Source of the DNA: Septoria linicola
Lineage: Eukaryota > Ascomycota > Dothideomycetes > Mycosphaerellales > Mycosphaerellaceae
Length of the DNA: 64,000 nucleotides
NCBI GenBank assembly: GCA_024114885.1
Contig: CP099424.1
Span: forward strand, 2,604,001-2,668,000
Direction: 5' to 3'
In this document: positions 1 to 12,650 of the stretch, piece after piece
Layout of the letters: each line of letters opens with the position of its first letter
How positions within the stretch are numbered: position 1 is the first letter of the stretch
Program-made: the position numbers and the translations under genes
The notes under the pieces: model-generated
Seen by the model: only the letters and a program-made list of their open reading frames with translations
Told to the model about the DNA's origin: nothing
Database searches by the model: none

Positions 1-44
1 AGTTAATATACTAACCTATCTAATATACTAACCTATTAAATACG
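1..44 (+). mobile_element. Right end of a pogo-like DNA transposon, cut by the window edge
   Basis: The stretch holds two near-identical 17-bp direct repeats (2-36, core taatatactaacctat) and ends in attaaatacgt at 44. The same terminal string closes the complete pogo element at 40203 and the relic ending at 764, so it is read as a terminal inverted repeat end. A TA follows at 45-46, as expected for the TA target of this superfamily. The sequence to its right is transposase code, so this element appears nested in another one. The rest of it lies outside the window. This is inferred from a short motif, so confidence is moderate. Confidence 0.45.
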
Positions 45-764
45 TTAAGGAAGACTTTCTACTATAACTTTAGCCTACTTATAAGGCTATATTTACTCCT
101 AATAATATCTAAGGTGCCTTTAGAGGCTTAGGCTTACTATCTCTAGATATACTAGCTATATTACCTAAGCCGATACTCTATTATAAAACACGAATACTAC
201 TACTACCTTGTTTATTAGATATATAGAATACTTTTTAGTATCTAAGGTAGATTAAGAGGCAAACTAGTAAGATTAAGGCTAGGGTTATAAGCGATTAGAA
301 TAGCTTATTAACCTCTATCCTTAGCGTAGTAGATAAGCTCTCGAAAGTATTCTAAAGGACACGAGCCTTAATAATATTACTAGAGGCTCTATATAATAAC
401 TCTACGACTATAATTAAAGAATTCTAGTCTTATAGGGTACTAAAGAAGAAAATCGAGCTTACTTTTAGACTTAATACTTATAAATTAGCTACTAGAGACA
501 TAGTTTAGTTCTAGGCTTATTAGGTAATAGAGTAAGTTAATTAGATTAAGAAACAGCTTAGAGCCTAACTAACTTATAGTAAGTATAGAATCTAAGGCTA
601 TAACTTTAGAAGTTATCTATTAGATAGAGTAACTTCTTAGAACTAAATTACTCTAACTTTATAGTTATTCTAACTCCTCTAGTATAAGAAATCTAGTATT
701 AAAGTTTATCTACCTAGTAAATTAATTAGGATACCTATCTAATTAGGATACTTATTAAATACGT
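45..764 (+). pseudogene. RIP-degraded pogo/Fot1-type transposase, C-terminal part
   Basis: Read on the plus strand through TAA/TAG stops, this matches the C-terminal third of the transposase relic at 38421-40203. It covers the block after the last catalytic Asp (about 45-240) and then the Lys/Gln-rich tail (about 390-660). The two copies align along their length, for example the tail segment at 391-640 with 39850-40080. The catalytic Asp residues lie upstream and are missing, because the element ending at 44 interrupts it. It closes with attaaatacgt at 764, the same terminal string as its relatives. No clean TA follows on the right, so the far target duplication is unresolved. The family normally cuts and pastes DNA at TA sites; this copy cannot be functional. 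Confidence 0.7.
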
Positions 765-3420
765 TCGTAGCTACGCTCGCGATATTACCTCTATTATTCG
801 AGAAGGCTAAGATCGTAGTTATCGACCTAGATACGATCGACCTAAGTAACTAGAATCGCTAAAAGAGAACCCTCTAAACTATCTACTAAAACTTAAGAAG
901 TACTAGTAAAAATCGCTTATTACTTCTATAACGCTTATTATAGAAGATAAGTATTATAGAAGTAATACTAACTAGTATAGGAATCGTACCTACGATATAA
1001 GTACGGATCGCCTATAACGACTATAGCCTATATCTTACTACTATACTAACTAGCCTTATTAAAAAGAAAAGAGAAATTACTATCCTATATACTTTATAAG
1101 TTAGTACTCCTAGGATTAGAGAAGCCTTACTACTTCTCGAATATATCTAGGAGTAGGCTAAAGATATAAATATAGGAGATTAGAGTAATATATCTTCTCG
1201 TCGCTCCTTACTACCTCTATTACTTCTCGCTATCTCTACTTCTCGATTACTACTACTATAGAGGTCGGTAGATAGGTCGTATTACGCGACTATATACTTC
1301 GATATCGAATCGCTTATATTATATTACGACTAGGAGATATTCGAAGTAGTTAGTATTAGCGTAAGCGATTATACTCTATACGAACGTATTCTATTACCTA
1401 TACTAAGAGTAAGAGATTATAGAATTCGTAGTATCTAGTCGTGTTTTCGTAGTAGTACTAATACTATACTTAATCGAGAAGTCGTAGAAGTTATAAGAGT
1501 CGTAGTCTATAGAGTAAGGCCGGGCTTAGCTACTAAGCACTCTAGAGTAGTCTAAGCGTTAGAGGGCTATTAGATAATAAGTATAAGGCTATTAGGTAAG
1601 CTTACGATACTCCTATAGCTTCTCGTACTAATATTACTAGTCTTTAACTAGTAAGAGTACGCTATACGTCGATCTCTACTAGTTCTAGCTAGTATACTAG
1701 CCTACCTTTATATCGATCGTACGTCTATCTAAGAGAACCTCTCTCTACGCGTAAGTAATAGCCGATATCCGTTCTCGACTCCTCCTAGTATTTTAACTCG
1801 CTATTCTATTACTATCGCCTATCGCCTATACTCTATATCTATACTATTACGTATCCCTATTCGCGCTATTAAGAAAATAAGATACTCTACGTATATATTA
1901 CGTAACTCTCTTACTAAACCTTAATAGAATTACGATATAGTATTAAATACTAGATATCCTAGCGTATCTATATCTTATAGTATTTACTAGGAGCACCTTA
2001 CGGTATTATACGTATTATTAGCGTCTCGACTAATAATACCTACTTTCTCCTCGTACTCGCTATCGACCTACGCTCTCGTAGTTAAACTATATATATCTAC
2101 CTCGTTCTCTTATACTATCCTCCTATTTACGATCTAGCGCTTCGCCTACTTTCTACTATATATTATACTACTACTCGCTACCTACCTCTATATTAATATA
2201 CCTCGTCGTAATATTCTATAAGTTTAGAAATAGGAGAACGTATTAGACTCCTATAAAAATAAAGTCTTTATCTCGTAGAAGCCTATATAGAAGTAGGTTT
2301 TTATAGATACGTAGGAAGATAAGAAGATCTTTTTTAACTCCTCTCTCGTCTCTATCTAGAAGGAGATAGTAGAGTCGTATACTATTTGTTAGAAGAACGC
2401 TTTAGATAAGTCGTACTTAATCCTATACGAGTATTATACTATATCTAAGATATATATACTAGCGCGAGTCCTCTATTACTAGGACTAGCGTTATAAACTC
2501 TACGCTCCGATCGTATCTACTCTACTACGTCGTACGTTCGTCGCGCCGTCTCTACCTACTCTATTATTACGAGTCCTCTCTCTAGCGATAGGTATACTAC
2601 CTAGTACTTCTCTTCGCTAGCTCTCGTCGCTATCTACTATAGTAGTATCCTATACTACGCCTAAACTATCTAGATCGCTACGTACTATAGTAACCTACTC
2701 GTCTACTATATACGAACTCTCGCGAGTACTATTTCGACTTATGAACCGACGCCTCTCGATAGTATACCTAACTACGATCCCTCTCTCTTCTCTACTACTA
2801 CTTCTAAATAGTTACTATAGCCTTCTAATATAGGAGAAGATAACGCGCTACTACTACTCTCTATAACTCTACGTTCGGATTAGTACCTATCTTCGACTAG
2901 TAGTTTAGATACTAAAACTCTTTCTTAGTTCTTATAGACTACTACTCGTAGCGTTCTATCTAAGAAGTAGTATATAACTAAAATAGAAAGTAGACTACTT
3001 AACGACGCTTCTACTCTCTAGTTAGCCTCTCGCTTTCCTCTACTACCTACTCTCTACTCGCTAGCGTACGCTTCCTTATAGTCTATTCTTATTAATAGAC
3101 ATTTATCTATATCTACGAGCGCCTCTACGCTAGTCCCCGAGTCTCTATACGATAGTAGTAGTCGCTACGAGCGCCTAAGTACTCTCTTCTATAAAGCTCT
3201 CTAGAAAGCTCTACTACTACTTTCTAGTAACTAAAGTCTAGTCTTATATATAGGAAAAAGAGCTCTCTAGACTCGCTCTAGCTCCGATATCTCTACGTAG
3301 TTATTCTTCTCTAGAGCTACGCGTATACTACCTCCTAAACTAGACCTAATCTTTACTACCTTCTATTCTCGAGAGCTGTCTATCTATAGTAAACGATTTA
3401 CTATAGTAGTTCTATAGACG
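765..3420 (+). pseudogene. RIP-degraded reading frame, unassigned; possibly the upstream part of the OrsD-RecQ relic
   Basis: No domain was recognised. From about 1200 to 3400 one plus-strand reading stays open for long stretches apart from TAA/TAG at presumed Gln or Trp codons, and it is rich in Ser, Leu, Tyr and Arg. Gypsy-1 begins at 3421, and the sequence after Gypsy-1 (15174 on) is the start of the recognisable OrsD-RecQ relic. This stretch is therefore the natural candidate for the same gene's upstream part or its promoter side. That link is inference from position only. A hairpin with 13-bp perfect arms (918-930 and 955-967) lies near the left end. Confidence 0.35.
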
Positions 3421-3702
3421 TTAATAGATAATAACTACCTTAATACTAACTCTCTAGGTAGGTATAAGAGTAGCTATTATAGAACAAGACCTATATAGAG
3501 AGTAATAGTCTTATAATATATAGATTAAATAGTAGTAACGAGCTTAAACTAGTAGTCCTAGGACTAAGAGCCTATACTAGGACTATAGGATATTAAATTA
3601 ATTAAGTAGAGTAAATATTCCTATCTTAGAAACGAGCTACTACCTTACTTTTATACTAAAGTTACTAAGTACGGTATATAGGTAGGCCTTTACCTTACTA
3701 AT
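3421..3702 (-). repeat. 3' LTR of Gypsy-1
   Basis: It aligns end to end with 14892-15173. Differences are transitions only, and several are TA in one copy against CG in the other (for example atat against acgt). The true edge may be 2 bases inside at 3700, since the element would then end in the expected TA (formerly CA). Confidence 0.85.
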
Positions 3703-3714
3703 CCTCTCTTTCTT
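3703..3714 (-). other. Polypurine tract of Gypsy-1
   Basis: The plus strand reads cctctctttctt directly beside the LTR, a pure purine run on the coding strand. This is where plus-strand DNA synthesis of an LTR element is primed. It fixes the element's orientation. Confidence 0.7.
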
Positions 3715-3749
3715 AGTATCTAACTAGATACCTAACTACTCGTAGAGCC

Positions 3750-6700
3750 TTCTTAGAATTACTTAAAACTAGCTAGTTTTCCTATTAAAGTCTATTAAAC
3801 TTTTAATTAGAGGCCTATTAAATAGTTACCTTTTCTAATAATAACTACTAAAAACACTTTCTTAGATCTAATTATTATTCTCTAGACGCTACTCTTCTAC
3901 TATATTCTTAGAGACCTTCTTAGAAATAGCTTCTCTCTTCTTCGATACTAATACTTCTAAGTTACTACCTACGCTTATAAAGCTAGCTTCGCTAAATATA
4001 TACTCCTTAATATCTATAACTTTAGTAGAGGTAGTAGCGAATTAAGTTTTAGCTATAGTCTACTATTTAGTTATATAGGCCTTAAACTCCTCCTTATCTA
4101 TACTAAAGATCTTCTTTATTTCTATACTTACTACCTAATCTATCTATAGAACTCGGCCTACTAAGGTATTAGAAATCGGGCCTAGGCTAGTTAGTAGTAC
4201 CTTAGTAGTAAAAGGTTTTATTACTCGTATAGGGTATATAGTACCTAAAGCTATAAAGAGTATACGCTCGTAATAGAGATACGCGCTATAGACTATAGAA
4301 ACGTTAATACGATTACTATTAGGTAACTTATCTAATACTTAACTCTTAGAGTAGGCTAGAAACACTATTAGAATTATACGATACTCGTTATCTATACGAG
4401 TATACTACTAAGAGAGGTAGAGGTACGAAATAACTAGTAAGCTCGTATTAGTATAAAGGTTCTTCTAACTAAGATTAAGGTTAGCTTTTATATCGTTAGT
4501 AATTACTAGAGCTATAGTCTCGACGAAGCCTATACTATAGCTTTACTTATTAGAGATAATACGCCTCGCTAGCTACTTCGCCTCCTTAAGGTTAAAAAGC
4601 TTATTACTAGCCGCGTTAGAGGTTAGTAAAAGTCGTCCTCTATCGCTAGTATCGTCTAGAGAGATCGTAAACTAAACCTAATTAAGGCCCTTCTCCTTAA
4701 GTAGTATATTCTTATTTAAGGCGATATACTAGAAGCTATTAAGGTAGTTAGAACTAGCCTTATCGTTAAAGATATAAAAGATAGTAGATAGGTAGGCTAC
4801 GTATTTAATAGTCGTATATAGAGTAGTAACTAGCTAGTATAGCTATAGTAGAGGATACTAGCGAAGAAGCTATTAGGATAGTAAGTACTATATACTACGA
4901 GACTAACTATACTAACTAATAGCCGTGTTATACTATCGATATAGTATAAACTTCTACTATATAGCTTCGAGTAGAGAGTCTAGAATCTAAAATAGGCCTC
5001 TAGTAGAAAGAGAATAAAAGAAGAAGCTATAGTCGGTCTAGGTACTCTTATTACTATTATAGTCTAAGAGCTCCTAAGCCTTCTAATAGACGTTAGAAGT
5101 AACCTTCAAGTCTACTTCGGTTACTATAAACTAAAAGGGTCCGAGATAGCTTCTACCTACCTTATATATTAGAGCGTTAATATCGTCCTCTAGTTCCTAA
5201 GTATTAGTACTCTTCTTACTATAACGAGTACGTCCTATAGGCTTAGAGAAGAAAGTATTCGCTTCTAGCTTAAACTACGTCTAGTTTTAAGTATTCTAGG
5301 CGATAAGGGCTTAGAGATCGGCTATACTACCTATCTAAATAATACGCTAGTAGAGAGTATACGTTACTTTAGCTATCTTTAGTAACTTTAAACCTATAGT
5401 ATTACCTATCTTAGTCGTATATTCTTTATAAAGAGGCTAGCTAAGGTACGAAGGAATATTAATTAAAGCGTAGCTCTTAGCTACCTTCTTCTTCTCCTAG
5501 ATATTATCGACTTCTTTAAGAGCTCTACTAACGATTATATAGTAGTAGACTTTAGAAGTAATACTATCTTTCGTATAAGCCTAGTAACGTAGATCGGGCT
5601 CTAAGTCGCTCTCTAGCTTAATTCTACTATTACCTTCTAATATAATTAGCGATAGGCGCTATAGACCTAGTAGTAGCTCCGTCGTAGATAATACTTAGTC
5701 TTATATAGGATCGCTATTACCTAAAGCGCTTAGTATAAGAGAAGTCTCGATCGAAGTAATAATAGGTTCTCTAGCGCGAAGTCTAGTAATCCTCCTACTT
5801 TTATAAAGAGCCTATGTTAATTTAAGTATAGGCTTCTTTACTAAGCTTAGCGTTAACTTCTCTAATTAAGCTTTTAGCCTCTATATAGTACTAGGCGATA
5901 TAGAATCTCTAAGATAAGGCTCTAGAGTCGTAAGTAAGCTACCTTCTTCTCTTTCTCGACTAGAGTTTCGAGTAGGACTAGATAAGAATAGGCTTTTAGG
6001 CGTAGAGGTAGATAGATATCTATTAGGTCTTAGGTTTCTAGGAGAAGGTAACGAGCTATAGAATATTAAGAGCTATCTCTCTACTATTAGGAATATATAG
6101 GTCGGTTCTTCGAAGATCTCTCTTTTACGCTCTCTTTTAGTAAGCTTGACTATAAATCTATACTAATTAAGCTTATAGCTCGCCTCTAGGTATACCTCTC
6201 TTATCTTATAGCTAAATACGTCGACCTATAAGAGTTCCTTTTTAAACTTATTCTAGTAGCGTCTTCTATCTAGGTTCGTATTAATAAAGCCTAAGCTCTA
6301 CGAGCTAGGAGTCTTCTTACTTCTTTATAGCTAGAAATACTAGCTATAAGAGAATATATTCGCTACCTACTAATAGAAACGATCCTACTTCTACTATACT
6401 AAGAAAACCTAGTCTTTAGGCTCGCTCTCTTTAAAGACGCCTTTATACTTATTTAACTATTAACAAAGGTTCCTAAGTATCTTTTTATTATATAAGACTT
6501 AGTTAAAGAAAGAGAAGTTTTACTTATACCTAAACTCTATACGTAGCTACTACTAAATCAAGTTTCTCTCCTTTACTAAGTCTTAGCCTTCTTAACGTAT
6601 TTTCTTTATATTATCGCGCTTTATACTCTACGCGTTAAGGTACTTTAGTAAAATCTTAGTTAAGAGATATTTAAAGAAGTTAAATATACCGATCTTTATT

Positions 6701-7200
6701 CTATCGTTTACTTTCTCGACTTACTTAAGTACTAAGTCGACGCTCTCCTCTTAGTCTTATAGTGTTTCTAACCCTAACCCTAAACCCTAGAGCTTAATAG
6801 TAGCTTTAGGACTAAAAGAAGCGCTTAGGAAAGTTAGATTAGAGCTCGATAATAGCTCTAAGAATAAAAGAAGCGCTTAAGATAGTATAGACTTAGAAAG
6901 ATTAGCTTTTTTATAGTAGAGGCTAGGCTTTAGTAGCTAGATCTTAGCTTATATCTCTAATTAAGTATCGCCTATCGAATTTCTACCTCTTTAGCTCTAC
7001 TAGACTAGCTTTAGCCTTTAGCTTACTAAGTCTTCTACTTCTTCTTTAAGCTCTATTAATAGCTAGCGTATATAACTCTCCCTTTCTTCTTAAGTTATTA
7101 CTAATAGCTTACTAATAAAGATCTATAGATACTTATACCTAGGTAGAAGGCCTAGTTCTATAACCTTCTCTATTAGTAGCGGTACTTCTTCTAGTTTAAC
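3750..7200 (-). pseudogene. Extra 3' region of Gypsy-1 after integrase, readable but unrecognised
   Basis: This lies between the integrase end and the 3' LTR, where most Ty3/Gypsy elements have only a short tail. On the minus strand it reads with stops mainly at former Gln/Trp codons, including a Ser/Pro-rich, charged stretch around 5500-6200. No protein family was recognised. It could be an accessory ORF carried by the element, an extended pol C-terminus, or a captured or nested sequence. It also contains the telomere-type repeat at 6768-6790. The reading frame is inferred, and a shift between frames along it is possible. Confidence 0.4.
6768..6790. repeat. Interstitial telomere-type repeat (about three CCCTAA units)
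   Basis: The plus strand reads two ACCCTAA-type units followed by an AACCCTAG unit, matching the TTAGGG repeat of most filamentous ascomycetes with one TTTAGGG variant. The motif contains no CpA or TpG, so RIP cannot alter it. It lies inside Gypsy-1's extra 3' region, not at a sequence end. Confidence 0.75.
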
Positions 7201-7249
7201 CTAATCTAGAACTAGCTTTAGGTTTTCTTATAGAAAGGTATATTTCTTA

Positions 7250-10200
7250 AGGTCTATCCTTTTATAGACGTACTTATACTTCGAGCTATCTAGTTCCTTA
7301 AGCTTATACGATATACTACCTTATAATACTTTAGATACTCTAAAAGAGCCTTTTTACTTAAACGTAAGCTTATAGGAGAAGCTAGTTTTTAACTTAGAGT
7401 AGTATACTAATACGAGATCTTCTTTCTTTAGTATAGTAAGGTCTATATAGCGATATTTATCGAAGTACGCCTTATTCTGTTCTCGGAGACGCTATTAATA
7501 TAGTCGTCCTTCTTCTATAGTTGTTTCTATAGCTTCTAGAGCTTAAGCTCGAATCGTAAGAAGCTCTATTCTAGTCTTAACCTTACTCTAATCTATAATC
7601 TAGAAGGTATAGTATTCTAGTTCGATTAGTAGTACTACGTTATACCTAATTATTACCTCTAATAGCGTTAGGCTAGTAGTAGAGACCGTTATCGTTCTCT
7701 CTATCTATAATACTACTAGAATATAGTCCCTAATCGAATAAAGGCTACTATTAGAGAGCTTCGAACAAGTATCTAGTATCGTCTTATAGCCGACTTTAAC
7801 GATAGTATTAGACTAAGAGTAGTATAGCGAAATATTAATACGTTTAATACTATACGATAGTAGTAGCTTTTCTACTTCGCTAAGGTTAGTCTTATAGTTA
7901 TCGAGAATAACTTCTATAGTAGTATCCTATTAGTAAAAGATCTCTTTCTATATAAACCTTACTATCTATACTAAGAAGATACTCTTCGCTAGATACTAGA
8001 ATATACGTACTTCTAGCTAGCGCGATAGAGATTCGTATATAACTATTAACGAATAGTTCTTTAAGATATATAAGCTATTAATATACTACCGCTAGCCGAC
8101 TATAACTTAGAGCGGGATCTATAGTTCTCTAGGTACCTATCTCCTATACTAAAGACTATAAATAGTATATTACCGAATAGCGAGCGATATTTAAGCCTAA
8201 ACCCTATCCTACTACTATCGTTTCTAGATAAGATTATACGTCTATTTAGCGCTATAGTAACTGTTCTTATAATAGTACGCTCTAATAATACGAGCTCGCG
8301 TTTAGGTTTATTAATAACTCGCTATAGAGGTCTAGCTACTTACTCTTAACGCTAGAGCTAGTTATTCTTAATATAAAATAGCCGATACTTCTTCCTTAAC
8401 TACTTATACTCGTTATTAGAAACTCCCTTAGGTCTTTATATTTATATAAGTACGAAAGCGATATTTATTAACTCCTAAGAGTAGATCCTATTAATTATAG
8501 ATAGCTCGCCCTAAATTACCTATATAGAGAAAGCGTTAACGTAAAAGATATTAAAGAATTACTCGTTAATTATTAGATCTACGTCTTCTTCCTACTCTAT
8601 AGCCTCTATATCTTTAAGTATAACGAGCTTTCTCGATAGCGAATCTAGAGCTATATACTTCTTACTAGGAATATATATAACGTTAAAGTCGAAGAGGTAG
8701 ATCTATACTAGCTAGCGCGTTATTATAGTATTTAGTAAATTAGAGGTAGCCTTATTAAGCTAGTAAACGAGAGTATTTATATTAATCTCTAGTTAGAAGT
8801 ATACTCTAAATAGCTACGGTTTTAGCTTCTTTAATATCTTTAGTATACTAAGGTATTTACGCTTTCTAGTATTATATTTAACTTCTACTAGATTAAATAG
8901 GCCGGACTTATATCGAACTAGATAATAGAGAAGTAGCTCGTCTCGATTATATTAGGAAAGTATATATCTCTAACCTTTTCTACTCGAATCTACGCCTACG
9001 ATAATAAGTCCTACTCCTTCTCTATAGTTAATAGTAACTAGAGCTAGAGCTAAAACTAGTATCTTTAAGACGATATCTTTAGCTAATTAGTATTTAGTAG
9101 TCTATTAAAACTTAGTATCCTTCTATAAGAGTTTAAATAGTAGAGTAAGGATAATCGTAAAACCTTTAACCTAGACGTAGTAGTACGTAACTACGCCGAG
9201 GAAGGTTCGAATATCCTTCTAATTCTCTAGGTTCGGCTATTCCTTAATCTTTACTATTCTTACGAAGTCTAGATAGCGACTATTAATACTAGTAAGGTAA
9301 CTAACGATTACTAACTATTCGTAATAGAGCTATAGCTTATTAAAAGCTATAGTTATATTAGCTCGCTCTATATTATAGAGAACGTCGTCTATAGCTATAA
9401 TATATTTAATAACGTAATAGTAGAGGCTAGGTTTAATCTCTTTACTATCGTACTTCGTCTTAGGCTCTTTAATACTAATATTATTAAGGAACGGCTATAC
9501 CTTATACGAGACATACTCTATAAGGACTTAATTAATAATACGAACGAACTAGGTAATAGAATTCGTAGCTCCTTATAGTAACGTTATCTACTATAATAAA
9601 CCTAGTAGTAAATTAAAGCCTATAAGGTCTCTATATAATTTATCGAGTAGAATTTAGTTATATCTAGAGAAGATATTAACTAGCGAGGCTAGTACGTAGC
9701 CGGTAAAGTCCTTAGAGAAACCCTTAGCGTCGAGTAGTAAGTTTAAGTCTCTTATAGTAACTTGATTAAACTTCTAAGCTACGTTAATTAACTAGTACTT
9801 CTTTAGCTTACCCGCCTCTATCTTCTTACTAATAAGGAAGTACGGATTTCGATAGATACTATAGTATAGTTTAAGAGTTCTAGCTTAGATTCGCTATCTT
9901 AGTATATCTTCTATAATATATCGTAGCGATAGGTTTAGCTTAAAGCCTAGGTACTACTATAGCTCGTAAGGAACTATCTAAATCTTCTATAGTAGTATAA
10001 TATTAGGATTAATTCGGCCTAAATATATAAAGTCCTACGTAAAGGTAGCTTCTTAATTCCTTAGTATATAGTATAGTAAATCTAGCTCCTTTAGTAGTAG
10101 TTCTATACTAGGTTTGAACTTTATAAGCCGTTTAGGCGTAAGATATAATCTAGGCTCGATCGTCGAGAATCTCTTAGTTAAGTACTTACTATCGTAGAGT

Positions 10201-12650
10201 CTAGTACTAGGTAGTATAGCTACTTCTTTCTTAATATAAGTCCGTCGCTAGTCCTTTAATCCGCTAGGGTTTAAGCTGTTAGTTATAGTAATATCTATAT
10301 TTACTAGTTTAATCTTATTAGTAACTCGCTTATAAAGAATATAGGCGCTAATATAATTATCTAGCTTCTACTACTCTATAGCTTCTTTATTACGAGCTTT
10401 CTCCGCTACTATATTAATAGTAGCCGAGATAACGTACGTCTCCTTACTAAGCTCGTCGTCTACTTTATTAGAAATAACCTCGTCGTAGAGTCTAGGTTCT
10501 TAGATAGCTAGCTCCGCCTTTCTAAGCTTCCTACGAGCGATTATCAAGTATTCGCTACTATAATTTAAACCTTAGCTCGATTAAGACACTAGTATAGTAT
10601 CGTTAAAACTATACCTAATACTCTAGTATAAGTCTCGCTCGCTAATATAAACTAGCTTAGCTTCGCTAGTAGCTAGTAAAAGCTTCTTAAGTCGACTATT
10701 TTAGCTAAATTTAGCGATATTACTTTTAATAGCTACTACTACGAGATAGTTATACTATATTTAAGTCTAGCTATAATTAACCCGTCTTAATAGCTCGAGC
10801 TACTATCGTAGAGAGGTACTTTATCTAATTAAGTCTACTATAAAATAATCTCTAAAGTAAATTACCTTTATATACGATAACTACTACGTAAGGTAGTTAA
10901 AGACTTAATTCTCTAGGAGTTTAGGGCTATTAGTAACTATAAACGAATACTAGTACTAATCGCTTATCTATCTATACTACTAGTATAGTTTAAAGTATAG
11001 TATAGGAGGTATAACGTAATTATTATTTAAAAAGGTAACTATAGAACGTTCCGCTAGCTAACCTCTCTAAGTAGAGTTTTTATCTCTAACTACTAAACCT
11101 TATATAGAAAGGGTAGTAGAAGCTTAAAAAGCTTATAATCTCTTCTCTTACTCCTTGCTATTATAAGATCTAGAGTCCTCGATAGTATACTCTATATTCT
11201 TTAGCTAATAATTACCGAAAGTTAGAGTTTAGATACTAACTTCTACTAAATCTAGACGCGACGTACGCGTTAGAGCTCTAATTAATCTTATATCGTCGAC
11301 TAGAGCTAGTTCCTTAGTACTCTAGCTTTTCCTAGGACCTATTCTATAGTTTATATATTACTATAGCTATTAAAGCTAGTAAATATAATAATATAGCTAT
11401 CTAGAGTACTAATTAAGCTTTCCTAAGAGCTATTATCGTAGTTCTTAGAAACTAGGCGTACCTACCGCGCCTATAGTCGGCTAAGTAAGATTAGGCTATT
11501 TACTAGTAAGACTAGAAATAGTATAGTAACTCTAACGCTAAAGGTATCGATTAATACCTCTAGGTAGTACCTAACGAAAGTAACCTTGCCTCTAACTCCT
11601 CTTATAGTAATATTACTAAGAGGGGTTATACTAACTTAAAGCTTTCGAACGTATTCGATTAGTATAATTATTAACTTAGCTCTCTCGTCGATTAAAAACT
11701 TATAGGCTATTATTCGAGGTCTATACTTCGTAGATACGTAGATACTCGGAATAATTTAATAGATATTATTAAATAATAGAAGGATATTATTAGTCTACTT
11801 GTAAAGCTTAGAAGTAGGCTTAGGCTTTACTATATTAATCGCTATAGTAGTAGCCTAGAAGGCCTTAATATTAGTCGCTAAAATAGCTTTTATTAGCTCC
11901 TCTTCTACCTACTCGTTAAAGGCTTTAGATAGTAAGGAATATACGCTAATCTTAACTCTACTACCTCTATTCGTACGCTTCTTTATATAGAGCTTATTAA
12001 GTTTCTTATATAGATCTGTATCGTTTAGAATACGACCTTATAAGGAATACGACGCTCGCTTACTATAGAGAATAATCTCTACTAAGCTTAACTAGATCTT
12101 AGATTTAAGTATTTTATCTATCTAGAAGATATCGGCGTTATTATTAGCGTATATAGCTCGAAGGTAGTTGTCTATACGCTTGGTCTTTAGAGGCTCCTTT
12201 ACTTTCTTACGCTTCTAAGTATACGTAGGAGCGACTAGAACTAGTAGACCGTTTAGGTAGTCGTATATCTACTTATCCTCGACCTTATCGTTATTATATC
12301 CTTAAGTTTAAGAATCCTCTAACTCCTCTATATCTATAAGGTAAGGAGCTAGCTAGTTTTTATCTTTAACCTCTTTAATACGAGAGTAACGATAAGCGTA
12401 GGTTTTTATAGCTACGGCCTAGGTCGTAATTCGCTTCTATACTCCTATTAGCTATCTTCTAATTAGACGAGAAGGGTTTAGGTTCCGTTTTATCTTTACG
12501 CTATCTCCGGCTATATAGGCGCCGATTAGGTCGTCTTAATCTTTCTAAGTAATAGAAGCGACTTAGCCGATATTAATAGGACTATCTTAGCTAGCTACCT
12601 TATTTACCGTCCTCTACTAACTCGCTCTTAGCGTTAATAAACTACTTATA
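7250..12650 (-). pseudogene. pol: Gypsy-1 pol relic: reverse transcriptase, RNase H, integrase
   Basis: Read on the minus strand through stops. The reverse transcriptase active site lies near 9385-9410 (reads A-I-D-D-V-L). It is followed by the typical connection ending in an R-T-F-L-G-V motif near 9190. RNase H follows at about 8620-9070, with the D-S-L-S-R motif that closes Ty3/Gypsy RNase H domains near 8630. The integrase core follows from about 8300, including a degraded H-P-Q-S-N block near 7800, and its C-terminal SH3-like part ends near 7270 (S-Y-K-L-K-E-L-D). Between about 10900 and 12650 the reading continues but protease was not located with certainty. Together these domains would copy and insert the element; every one carries many stops. 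Confidence 0.8.

Noticed and set aside
6768..6790. True chromosome end
   Set aside because: Only about three units, with retroelement sequence on both sides, so it is interstitial.
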